From positions 62,001 through 126,000 of the forward strand of contig NZ_JAOTPL010000009.1 of NCBI RefSeq assembly GCF_025631005.1: DNA of 64,000 nt, in the 5' to 3' direction. The notes beneath the pieces were generated by a model that ran no database searches, had not been told where the DNA came from, and saw nothing but the letters and a program-made list of their open reading frames with translations. Both the position numbers and the translations under genes were made by a program. Each line of letters opens with the position of its first letter. Positions within the stretch are counted from its first letter, which is position 1. Source of the DNA: Haoranjiania flava (GTDB lineage: Bacteria; Bacteroidota; Bacteroidia; Chitinophagales; Chitinophagaceae). This document shows positions 52,941-60,894 of the stretch, one piece after another.

Positions 52941-54416
52941 ATGTACAAGATCATATGCCTGCTCACAATAATCACCATAGTTGTAACAGGGTGCAAACCG
53001 AAGAATATTTTCTACCAGTCAAAAAATATACAAAATGAAAAGCATGCTGTATACATAGCTTTCGATTCTTCTGTTTTTGCACCGAGTGCATTCTGGGGTG
53101 GTAAAGCACCATTGCTTGATTTTCAGTACTATGATAGCAGAACGCACAACTATGCTACAATTCCTGTAAGTAAAACAAAGCAAACCAAGATCTATATTGA
53201 AAACCCGGTATTTCTCCATCTTGACCCTTATGCATATATGCTTTCACCGCGCAATTCATATCTTATAAAAATGAATAGCGAAACCGGAGACATATATATT
53301 ACCGGAAAGAATAAGGCAGCCTTTACAGAAACAAACTTTCAGGATAATTTCTTATTGATTACCAGGGAAAAAACCAATAAGAGAATGGCTGTATCAAGGA
53401 CGTACATTGACACCTCAATGTCTGCTGAACAAATACGCCAGATGTATGCAAAAGTGCTACAATCCGCTGAAGAATTAAATAGCTATAAGCAAAGCGTATT
53501 TGACAGCCTGAGTAATGTTATAAAGCCCTCTACGGCATTTTTGCAAACAGCTAAGAATAAATTTTTATCTGATTTCTCTGGTGAATATTATTGGTTGGGT
53601 TCTAACAGGGAAGCACTGGTAATACATAATATCTATGAACAAATGATCCGAAATTTCATAAATAAAAGAATCAACACCATGACTGATGAAGAAGTTTTCT
53701 ACAACAGGTCTACGTTAGAAGATATTCTCACACATGGACTTTTTTATAATAGGAATAACAACCCCGATTTTAGTAACCTGCAAACAGAAGAAGTGATAAT
53801 AGAGCAACTTGATATGGTTACAAATTATTTTTATGGTGCAGCGAAAGATTACCTTATTGGTTTCTCAATAAATAGATTGATTGAAAGAGATTCAAAATAT
53901 CTTGAACAGAACCGTCACAGGTATTTATCTAAAATTAAAAATAAATTTATCAGGAAAAATCTCCAAAGAAAATATTATGCGTATAAGACAGGTGCATTAG
54001 CTAATGATATCTTGTATGACATTAATGAAAATGAACACAACTTCAATAATGTTTTGAAAGGCTACCAGGGAACCCTTTTGCTGGTAGATGTGTGGGCAAG
54101 CTGGTGCGCCCCTTGCCTTCAGGAGAATAAATATCTTGACACACTTAAGGAGACACTCAAAAATGAAAAAATAAAATTCCTGCATTTATCTACTGATAAG
54201 ACAGCCTCCTCCTGGAAAAAATCTGTAGTAAACTATGGAAATAATCAGGCTGTTCATTTCAGGCTATCAAACCACGCCAGGTTTAAAAAACAGCTTGATA
54301 TAAAAAACATACCAAGGTTTATCCTCTACGATGATAAGGGCGCTATTATTGACGACATCGCTCCTTTCCCTTCCGATAATGATAAACTATATAAATTAAT
54401 AAAGCAACATTTATGA
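52941..54416 (+). CDS. TlpA-like thioredoxin-fold lipoprotein
   Basis: 491 residues. Lipoprotein signal MYKIICLLTIITIVVTGC (lipobox VVTGC). An unrecognised helical region of ~340 residues follows, then a TlpA/AhpC-type thioredoxin domain from about 365: LLVDVWASWCAPCLQENKYL with the CxxC near 388, FLHLSTDKTASSWKKSV, and the cis-Pro in IKNIPRFILYDDKGAI. It should act as a periplasmic disulfide reductase. The N-terminal part resembles those of Bacteroidota TlpA proteins only in general layout. AT-rich compared with rmuC downstream. Confidence 0.85.
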   Translation: MYKIICLLTIITIVVTGCKPKNIFYQSKNIQNEKHAVYIAFDSSVFAPSAFWGGKAPLLDFQYYDSRTHNYATIPVSKTKQTKIYIENPVFLHLDPYAYMLSPRNSYLIKMNSETGDIYITGKNKAAFTETNFQDNFLLITREKTNKRMAVSRTYIDTSMSAEQIRQMYAKVLQSAEELNSYKQSVFDSLSNVIKPSTAFLQTAKNKFLSDFSGEYYWLGSNREALVIHNIYEQMIRNFINKRINTMTDEEVFYNRSTLEDILTHGLFYNRNNNPDFSNLQTEEVIIEQLDMVTNYFYGAAKDYLIGFSINRLIERDSKYLEQNRHRYLSKIKNKFIRKNLQRKYYAYKTGALANDILYDINENEHNFNNVLKGYQGTLLLVDVWASWCAPCLQENKYLDTLKETLKNEKIKFLHLSTDKTASSWKKSVVNYGNNQAVHFRLSNHARFKKQLDIKNIPRFILYDDKGAIIDDIAPFPSDNDKLYKLIKQHL

Positions 54417-54473
54417 CCCTGAAGCAGGAGCAATGTTGTCAAAATCCATAATTTCGTACATCATCCACTCACT

Positions 54474-55907
54474 ATGACATTAACCGAAATACTATTGATT
54501 ATAGCGCTGCTGATGCTGGCAGCAAACATACTGCTTACATTGCTGCGGCAGCCGGGCAGCAATACAGATGCGCTGAAAGCAGAAATGATCCGAACCTATG
54601 CTGACGTATCAAAAATAGATCCGCTAATCAGGTCAGAATTCTCCGGCAACAGGCAGGAGATACTGAAAAGCACCCGGGAGGCAAGACAGGAACTTAATGC
54701 ATCGCTCAGAGACTTTTCAGAAAAACTTACCGGCGACACAAAAGCTAACAGGACGGAACTGGTGGCAGGCTTAAAATCTTTTGAAGCGCAGTTCACAGCC
54801 AACGTAAAAGATTTTAATGAACTGCAGCGTGTAAAATTCAATGACCTGCTCATTAAACAGGAACAAATAAAAAATGAAACGGAAGCCAAGCTGGAAAAAA
54901 TCCGTGAGACCGTAGAAAATAAACTGCGCATATTGCAGGAAGATAATGCCAAAAAGCTGGATGAGATGCGCAATACGGTTGATGAAAAACTGCAAACCAC
55001 ACTGGAAAAACGGTTTACAGATTCTTTTAAGATCATCAGTGAAAGATTGGAACTGGTGCACAAAGGACTGGGAGAAATGCAGACCCTGGCCAGCAGTGTG
55101 GGCGACATAAAAAAAGTAATGAGCAATGTAAAATCCCGTGGCATCCTTGGCGAGTACCAGCTTGCCAATATCCTGGAAGACCTGCTCACCAATGAACAAT
55201 ACGAAAGAAATGTAAAGACAAAAGCCGGAAGCGGGGCCATTGTTGAGTTTGCAATAAAGCTTCCCAACAACAACTATGAAGAGAAAACTTTATGGCTGCC
55301 TATAGACTCTAAATTCCCGAAGGAAGACTATGAAGCGCTGGTAGATGCTTACGACGATGCAGATGTAAACAGGATCAATGATCTGAAGAGATCATTTAAA
55401 CTGTCTATCCTAAAAAATGCACGCGACATCAAAGAAAAATATATAGACCCGCCGAACACCACCGAATACGGCATTATGTTCCTGCCCTTTGAAAGCTTAT
55501 ACGCTGAGGTATTGCGGACACCGGGCCTCTTTGAACAGGTACAGAAAGATTATAAGATCACCATCACCGGGCCAACCACATTGAGCGCGCTGCTAAGCAG
55601 TTTACAGATGGGCTTCAGAACGCTGGCCATAGAAAAAAGGAGCAGCGAGGTGTGGGATATTTTAGGCGTGGTGAAAACGGAATTCGGCAAGTTTGGCACT
55701 GTGCTGGAAAAAACAAAACGAAAACTGCAGGAAGCTACCAACACTATAGACCAGGCCGGTGTGCGTAGTCGCGCTATAGAAAGGCAGTTGCGAAAAGTGC
55801 AGCAGTTGCCCGCACCCGAAATGCAACAACAGATAGAAACCGAGCTCAATGAAAGCAGCCTGGAAGACAGTATTGAAAATATATTGTTTAATGAAGAAGG
55901 AGATTAG
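54474..55907 (+). CDS. rmuC: DNA recombination protein RmuC
   Basis: 477 residues. N-terminal membrane helix (about 5-23), coiled coil to about 200 (LRDFSEKLTGDTKANRTEL, LEKIRETVENKLRI), then the RmuC domain: VKSRGILGEYQLANILEDLL, LWLPIDSKFPKEDYEALVDA, EYGIMFLPFESLYAEVLR, TGPTTLSALLSSLQMGFRTL. Linked to limiting inversions and repeat recombination through a nuclease-like fold. Monocistronic. Confidence 0.94.
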   Translation: MTLTEILLIIALLMLAANILLTLLRQPGSNTDALKAEMIRTYADVSKIDPLIRSEFSGNRQEILKSTREARQELNASLRDFSEKLTGDTKANRTELVAGLKSFEAQFTANVKDFNELQRVKFNDLLIKQEQIKNETEAKLEKIRETVENKLRILQEDNAKKLDEMRNTVDEKLQTTLEKRFTDSFKIISERLELVHKGLGEMQTLASSVGDIKKVMSNVKSRGILGEYQLANILEDLLTNEQYERNVKTKAGSGAIVEFAIKLPNNNYEEKTLWLPIDSKFPKEDYEALVDAYDDADVNRINDLKRSFKLSILKNARDIKEKYIDPPNTTEYGIMFLPFESLYAEVLRTPGLFEQVQKDYKITITGPTTLSALLSSLQMGFRTLAIEKRSSEVWDILGVVKTEFGKFGTVLEKTKRKLQEATNTIDQAGVRSRAIERQLRKVQQLPAPEMQQQIETELNESSLEDSIENILFNEEGD

Positions 55908-55914
55908 TAAGTAA

Positions 55915-55982
55915 TGGAAAGTGGAAAATGGAGAGTGGAGGGTGGAAAGTGGAAAATGGAGATTGGAGGGTGGAGAGTGGAG
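55915..55982. repeat. 28-bp polypurine minisatellite
   Basis: Units begin at 55915, 55943 and 55971 (TGGAAAGTGGAAAATGGAGA...). Two full copies differ by one base; the third is partial. The top strand is almost all G, A and T with GGA runs. Located just after rmuC. Confidence 0.85.
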
Positions 55983-56181
55983 TAAAGTGAGGTTAGGCCT
56001 TGTGGTTTAAAAATTCCGTTCAGGCAACAAACACATAAATAATGAAATGCCTTAGTTATTACTAACAAATAACCAAGGTCACTGAGAGTATTGACAATCC
56101 TTGCGCACCTACCTGGTGGTTTAAAAAAATTTTCTTATACAATAAGCGAAAAAACACGACACAGCAGCTAAAATCTCCCGC

Positions 56182-57969
56182 TTAATCATCCAGTTTCAGT
56201 ACGGCTAAGAATGCCTCCTGCGGCACTTCTACGTTGCCGATCTGGCGCATGCGCTTTTTACCTTCTTTTTGCTTTTCCAGCAATTTACGTTTACGCGAAA
56301 TATCGCCGCCGTAACATTTGGCAGTCACGTCTTTGCGCATGGCGCTGATATTTTCACGGGCCACAATCTTAGCGCCGATAGCAGCCTGTATGGCTATCTG
56401 GAATTGCTGGCGCGGCAAAAGCTCTTTCAGCTTTTCACACAATTTTTTACCAAAGTCGTGAGAGCGGCTGCGGTGTATCAGTGAACTCAGCGCATCTACT
56501 TTTTCGCCATTCAGCAAAATATCCATTTTCACAATATCGCTTTCACGGTAATCTATGGGTGTATAATCAAATGAAGCGTAGCCGCGGGTCTGGCTCTTAA
56601 GCTTGTCGTAAAAATCAAAAACTATTTCCGTCAAAGGCATCTCAAACGTAAGCTCCACACGGGTTGGGGTAAGGTAATGCTGGTTCATCAAAAAACCTCT
56701 TTTGCCCAGGCAAAGCGTCATAATATTTCCTACATAATCTGTATGGGTAATGATCTGCGCACGGATAAAAGGCTCTTCTATACGGCTTAGCTTAGTTGTG
56801 TCAGGCATCTGCCCTGGGTTGTTTACAATGATAGCTTCATCGCGCGTGGTAAACGCGTGAAAGCTTACGTTGGGTACAGTAGTGATCACCGTTTGGTTAA
56901 ACTCACGCTCCAGACGCTCCTGGATGATCTCCATGTGCAGCAACCCCAGGAAGCCGCAGCGGAAGCCAAAGCCCAATGCCTGTGAGGTTTCCAGCTCAAA
57001 TGTAAGTGATGCATCATTCAGTTGCAGCTTATCCATGCAATCGCGCAACTCCTCAAAATCCTCGGTCACTACGGGAAATATGCCCGCAAAAACCATCGGC
57101 TTTACTTCTTCAAAACCTTTGATGGAAACGCCTGGTTTCTGCGCAAGTGTAATAGTATCGCCTACTTTCACCTCTTTTGCATTTTTGATCCCTGTGATCA
57201 CATAGCCCACATCGCCCGCCTGTACTTCTTTGGCAGGTTGCATGCCCAGCTTCAGCACGCCTACTTCGTCTGCATCATATTCTTCACCGGTATTGATAAA
57301 ACGGATCTTATCGCCGGTTTTTATAGTACCGTTGTATATGCGGAAGTAAGCAATTATTCCCCTGAAGCTATTGAAAACACTATCAAATATCAATGCCTGC
57401 AGTGGCGCTTCGCTGTCTCCTGTGGGAGCAGGCACTCTTTTTACCACTGCCTCTAAAATCTCTTCAATACCAATGCCCGACTTGCCGCTTGCCAGGAGAA
57501 TATCTTCTTCTTTAACGCCTATCAGGTCTATGATCTGGTCTTTTACTTCCGGGATCATGGCGCCGTCCATATCTATTTTATTGATCACGGGTATGATCTC
57601 AAGATCATTATCCAATGCCAGGTAAAGATTGGAAATTGTCTGTGCCTGTATGCCCTGGGTAGCATCTACCAACAGCAGGGCGCCTTCGCAGGCAGCAAGT
57701 GCACGGCTTACTTCATAGCTGAAGTCTACGTGGCCGGGCGTATCAATCAGGTTAAATATATATTTTTCACCGTTGAGTTCATATTCCATTTTGATGGCTT
57801 TACTTTTTATGGTAATGCCTTTCTCACGTTCCAGGTCCATATCGTCCAACACCTGGTTCATCATATCTCTTTCGCCGATGGTCTTTGTATGCTCCAACAA
57901 TCTGTCTGCCAGCGTGCTCTTGCCGTGATCTATATGTGCAATAATGCAAAAGTTCCTGATATTTTTCAT
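56182..57969 (-). CDS. lepA: elongation factor 4
   Basis: 595 residues from ATG 57969. Translation GTPase: G1 IAHIDHGKSTLADRLLE, G2 REKGITIKS, G3 LIDTPGHVDFSYEV, G4 PVINKIDMDGA; then EF-G-like domains and the LepA C-terminal domain (FDYTPIDYRESDIVKMDILL, AIGAKIVARENISAMRKDVT, AKCYGGDISRKRKLLEKQKE). Back-translocates stalled ribosomes. Another in-frame ATG lies 9 bp upstream at 57978, but it is part of the -7 box, so the start at 57969 is preferred. Confidence 0.97.
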   Translation of the reverse strand: MKNIRNFCIIAHIDHGKSTLADRLLEHTKTIGERDMMNQVLDDMDLEREKGITIKSKAIKMEYELNGEKYIFNLIDTPGHVDFSYEVSRALAACEGALLLVDATQGIQAQTISNLYLALDNDLEIIPVINKIDMDGAMIPEVKDQIIDLIGVKEEDILLASGKSGIGIEEILEAVVKRVPAPTGDSEAPLQALIFDSVFNSFRGIIAYFRIYNGTIKTGDKIRFINTGEEYDADEVGVLKLGMQPAKEVQAGDVGYVITGIKNAKEVKVGDTITLAQKPGVSIKGFEEVKPMVFAGIFPVVTEDFEELRDCMDKLQLNDASLTFELETSQALGFGFRCGFLGLLHMEIIQERLEREFNQTVITTVPNVSFHAFTTRDEAIIVNNPGQMPDTTKLSRIEEPFIRAQIITHTDYVGNIMTLCLGKRGFLMNQHYLTPTRVELTFEMPLTEIVFDFYDKLKSQTRGYASFDYTPIDYRESDIVKMDILLNGEKVDALSSLIHRSRSHDFGKKLCEKLKELLPRQQFQIAIQAAIGAKIVARENISAMRKDVTAKCYGGDISRKRKLLEKQKEGKKRMRQIGNVEVPQEAFLAVLKLDD

Positions 57970-57975
57970 GTGGCG

Positions 57976-57983
57976 CAAAGATA
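57976..57983 (-). promoter_or_regulatory. -7 box overlapping the upstream lepA ATG
   Basis: TATCTTTG on the minus strand followed by CGCCAC and the ATG at 57969. A transcript starting about 6-7 nt past the box would begin at or next to the start codon. Confidence 0.5.
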
Positions 57984-58098
57984 AAGATTTAGAGAATTAT
58001 ATGATTAGAAGAATAAAATATATATCTTGATGCAAGTGTAACAAACAATATACATTTCGCATATGTGTAAATAGATCATTTAAAATCCGTATTACTTT

Positions 58099-58158
58099 AT
58101 GAAATAACCATAAAGACTAGGAATCTATACCAACCGGGAATGAGTATTGAATCTAAAA
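58099..58158 (+). repeat. hairpin repeat, copy H (3' truncated)
   Basis: ATGAAATAACCATAAAGA, core CTATACCAACCGGGAATGAG and GAATCTAAAAAT match copy F, then similarity stops at about 58158, where the lipoprotein frame continues. The left arm is AATAACC. GGTTAT at 58173-58178, inside the gene, could pair with it. Confidence 0.8.
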
Positions 58159-58578
58159 ATTGGTCACGTGCTGGTTATAGCTGCTTGCAGCAAAAAAAAA
58201 CCTGTAGAATCACAAACATGCACAGGCCCAGAAATGGAGTTGGCAACATTACCCTTGGCAGATACCTATAAACCAGCGCGCTTTGCAGAAGCTATAATAA
58301 AAGGCGACTGCCTGCAAATGATGATTCTTGAATCATCAGCCTGCGACGGGAAAACATGGAAACTGAAAGTAATAACTTCTGGTTCGGCTATTACAGGCTC
58401 AACAGTCAGGATGCGCATTTTTATTGAGAATAAAGAAAATTGCCACGCTGCTATATCTAAAGGATTTTACTTTGATCTAAAAAAAATTTGCCAACCCGGG
58501 ATTCGTAAAAAATATGGATTGAAGGAATGCAACAGGAACTGGAGTACAGCTGGCAAACTTCTTCCTGATCTATTGTAG
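58147..58578 (+). CDS. Cys-rich lipoprotein-like protein lacking a normal start
   Basis: 143 residues if read from the TTG at 58147; a stop lies directly before it in frame, and no ATG precedes the lipobox. The short hydrophobic stretch HVLVIAACSKKK has a lipobox (IAAC) but only eight residues before it, so the signal peptide looks cut. The mature part has Cys pairs (ESQTCTGPEME, KGDCLQM, SSACDGKTW, KENCHAAI, KKICQPG, LKECNRN) and beta-strand character. Copy H of the hairpin repeat ends within its first codons, which suggests that the repeat replaced the original 5' end. May be a pseudogene. Confidence 0.5.
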   Translation: MNLKIGHVLVIAACSKKKPVESQTCTGPEMELATLPLADTYKPARFAEAIIKGDCLQMMILESSACDGKTWKLKVITSGSAITGSTVRMRIFIENKENCHAAISKGFYFDLKKICQPGIRKKYGLKECNRNWSTAGKLLPDLL

Positions 58579-58711
58579 CCCCCTTGTTTTACATAATAAT
58601 CTCACTGAATAATATCAAGCCAATCCGCGAATATTTGAATATAAGAGGTTATGTCTCCTGATTTTAATAAATATTGCTTATTTTTATATTTATTAAAATC
58701 TCTTTTACCAG

Positions 58712-60253
58712 ATGCTTGTAAAAACCTTTGGCAGTGCAGTCTACGGGGTGGAAGCTATCACCATTACCATTGAGGTAAACGTTAGTGAAGGCCAGAATTA
58801 TTTTATGGTGGGCTTGCCGGATAACGCAGTTAAGGAAAGCCTGCAAAGAATTGAAAGCGCCATTAAAACCAATGGTTACCGCATGCCTCGCACCAAGCTG
58901 GTAGTAAACCTGGCGCCGGCAGACATCAAAAAAACAGGCTCTGCTTTTGACCTGCCCATAGCCGTTGGTGTGCTGGGTGCAACAGAGCAGCTTGTCAATC
59001 CCGAAAGATTCAGCAAATATGTTTTGATGGGAGAGTTAAGCCTTGACGGTACCATTCAGCCCATCAAAGGTGCATTGCCCATAGCTATACAGGCAAGAAA
59101 AGAAGGTTTCAAAGGCTTATTAGTGCCTAAGCAGAATGCGCGTGAAGCGGGTATGGTAAACAACCTCAGCGTTTACGGCGTTTCGCACATCAATGAAGTA
59201 GTAGATTTCTTCCAGGATGAAAATGCGCTACAGCCGGTAGAAGTAAACACACGGCAGGAGTTTTTTGATGCACAATACAGCTTCGACATAGATTTCTCCG
59301 ACGTTAAGGGACAGGAAAATATTAAACGCGCGCTGGAGATAGCGGCTGCCGGCGGGCACAACGCTATTCTCATAGGCCCGCCCGGCGCCGGCAAAACCAT
59401 GCTGGCTAAAAGATTGCCCACCATACTGCCGCCGCTTAGCCTGCAGGAAGCACTGGAGACAACCAAGATACACAGCGTATCGGGCAAGCTGCCGGAAAAC
59501 AGTACACTTGTCAGCAGGCGTCCGTTCCGTTCGCCACACCACACCATATCAGATGTGGCGCTTGTTGGCGGCGGCGGTATCCCGCAGCCGGGTGAAATAT
59601 CCTTAGCCCACAATGGTGTATTGTTTTTAGATGAATTGCCGGAGTTTAAAAGAACGGTGCTGGAAGTAATGCGCCAGCCTATGGAAGAAAGAAAAGTTTC
59701 CATATCGCGTGCAAAGGTCACCATGGATTTTCCGGCCAACTTTATGCTGCTGGCTTCTATGAACCCCTGTCCATGCGGCTTCTACAACCACCCGGACAAG
59801 GAATGCACCTGCCCGCCCGGGGCCGTGCAAAAATACCTCAACAAGATATCAGGCCCCCTGCTGGACCGTATAGACCTGCATGTGGAAGTAACGCCTGTGC
59901 CTTTCGGAGAACTTAACCAGAAAAATGAAGGTGAGCATTCTGAACATATCCGCAACCGGGTGATCACGGCGAGAGGCATACAGACAGCACGTTTCAAAGA
60001 TATTGCAGGCATGTATGCCAATGCACAAATGACCTCTAAAATGCTGCACCAGTATTGCACCATCGACAAGATTGGTGAAGCTTTGCTGAAAAAATCGATG
60101 GAGCGGTTAAATCTCAGTGCACGTGCCTACGACAGGATATTGAAAGTAAGCCGTACCATTGCCGATCTCGAAGGATCTGAAAATATTAAAGTGGAACACC
60201 TGGCAGAAGCCATCCAGTACCGCAGCCTTGACCGCGAAGGATGGGCAGGCTGA
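58712..60253 (+). CDS. comM: YifB/ComM family Mg chelatase-like AAA ATPase
   Basis: 513 residues. N-terminal Lon-protease-like ChlI domain (FGSAVYGVEAITITIEVNVS, MVGLPDNAVKESLQRIESAI), AAA domain with Walker A IGPPGAGKTMLAKRLP (near 220), RPFRSPHHTISDVALVGGG, Walker B LFLDELPEF, sensor NPCPCGFYNHP, and the C-terminal lid. ComM helicases promote branch migration in natural transformation. Monocistronic. Confidence 0.93.
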   Translation: MLVKTFGSAVYGVEAITITIEVNVSEGQNYFMVGLPDNAVKESLQRIESAIKTNGYRMPRTKLVVNLAPADIKKTGSAFDLPIAVGVLGATEQLVNPERFSKYVLMGELSLDGTIQPIKGALPIAIQARKEGFKGLLVPKQNAREAGMVNNLSVYGVSHINEVVDFFQDENALQPVEVNTRQEFFDAQYSFDIDFSDVKGQENIKRALEIAAAGGHNAILIGPPGAGKTMLAKRLPTILPPLSLQEALETTKIHSVSGKLPENSTLVSRRPFRSPHHTISDVALVGGGGIPQPGEISLAHNGVLFLDELPEFKRTVLEVMRQPMEERKVSISRAKVTMDFPANFMLLASMNPCPCGFYNHPDKECTCPPGAVQKYLNKISGPLLDRIDLHVEVTPVPFGELNQKNEGEHSEHIRNRVITARGIQTARFKDIAGMYANAQMTSKMLHQYCTIDKIGEALLKKSMERLNLSARAYDRILKVSRTIADLEGSENIKVEHLAEAIQYRSLDREGWAG

Positions 60254-60265
60254 TGCCTGAAACTA

Positions 60266-60297
60266 CAAGAGGGAATGAAAACATCCCCTCTTGCGTT
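60266..60297 (+). terminator. terminator after comM
   Basis: CAAGAGGG (60266-60273), 12-nt loop, CCCTCTTG (60286-60293), then CGTTTGTT. The T tract is weak. Confidence 0.6.
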
Positions 60298-60313
60298 TGT
60301 TGTCTTAGCTTGA

Positions 60314-60673
60314 TCAGCTTTTTACATGTTTAGAAAATTCTTCAAACTCAGTGTTGAGTTCTTTTATAGTTCCTTCAAGTGCTTGATAGGCTTGTTTAAG
60401 TTCTTGATGTGCTTCTGTAAAATCAGCGTCTTCGGAGACATTCATATTGTGAATATGTTTCTTGAGGTTGCGCCTTGCATCGTGGATATTTAAAAGTTGT
60501 ATGTAGAACTGATTTTGAAATCGTTCTAACTCGCTTAATGCTTCCTTAGGAACATCAGCAGCTATTTCTAACAGGCGCTTTTGTGATTGGATAAAGGATT
60601 CCCGGTAGTTTTTCAGGGAATCTTTCCAGGCGTGACTTTCAGATAACAATTCTGAGATTTCTTCTTGCACCAT
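60314..60673 (-). CDS. coiled-coil hypothetical protein
   Basis: 119 residues, highly charged and helical throughout (LLSESHAWKDSLKNYRESFI, ELERFQNQFYIQLLNIHDAR, HQELKQAYQALEGTIKELNT). No signal, membrane helix or known domain. His-rich turn HDARRNLKKHIHNMN in the middle. It converges on comM. A small cytoplasmic coiled-coil protein is the most that can be said. Confidence 0.6.
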   Translation of the reverse strand: MVQEEISELLSESHAWKDSLKNYRESFIQSQKRLLEIAADVPKEALSELERFQNQFYIQLLNIHDARRNLKKHIHNMNVSEDADFTEAHQELKQAYQALEGTIKELNTEFEEFSKHVKS

Positions 60674-60857
60674 AATTTTTAGATTTAAAAATGAAAGAAA
60701 GTTTTTACTGCCACTAATTTACGTTATTTATACAACAATATCGTTTTTCAGGCATAATATTGGGCATTTGAATCAGTTAAAAATTAATCCGCGAAACTCT
60801 CCAAAGCGCCTCTGAATAATTATGAGCTTTATCAATTTAATTGTTGATATAAAACGT

Positions 60858-60865
60858 TATTTTTG
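60858..60865 (+). promoter_or_regulatory. -7 box for ppiD
   Basis: TATTTTTG, 29 nt before the ppiD ATG at 60895. No TTTG at the standard -33 distance. Confidence 0.45.
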
Positions 60866-60894
60866 CCATCTTAAAAATATATAACAGATATAAT

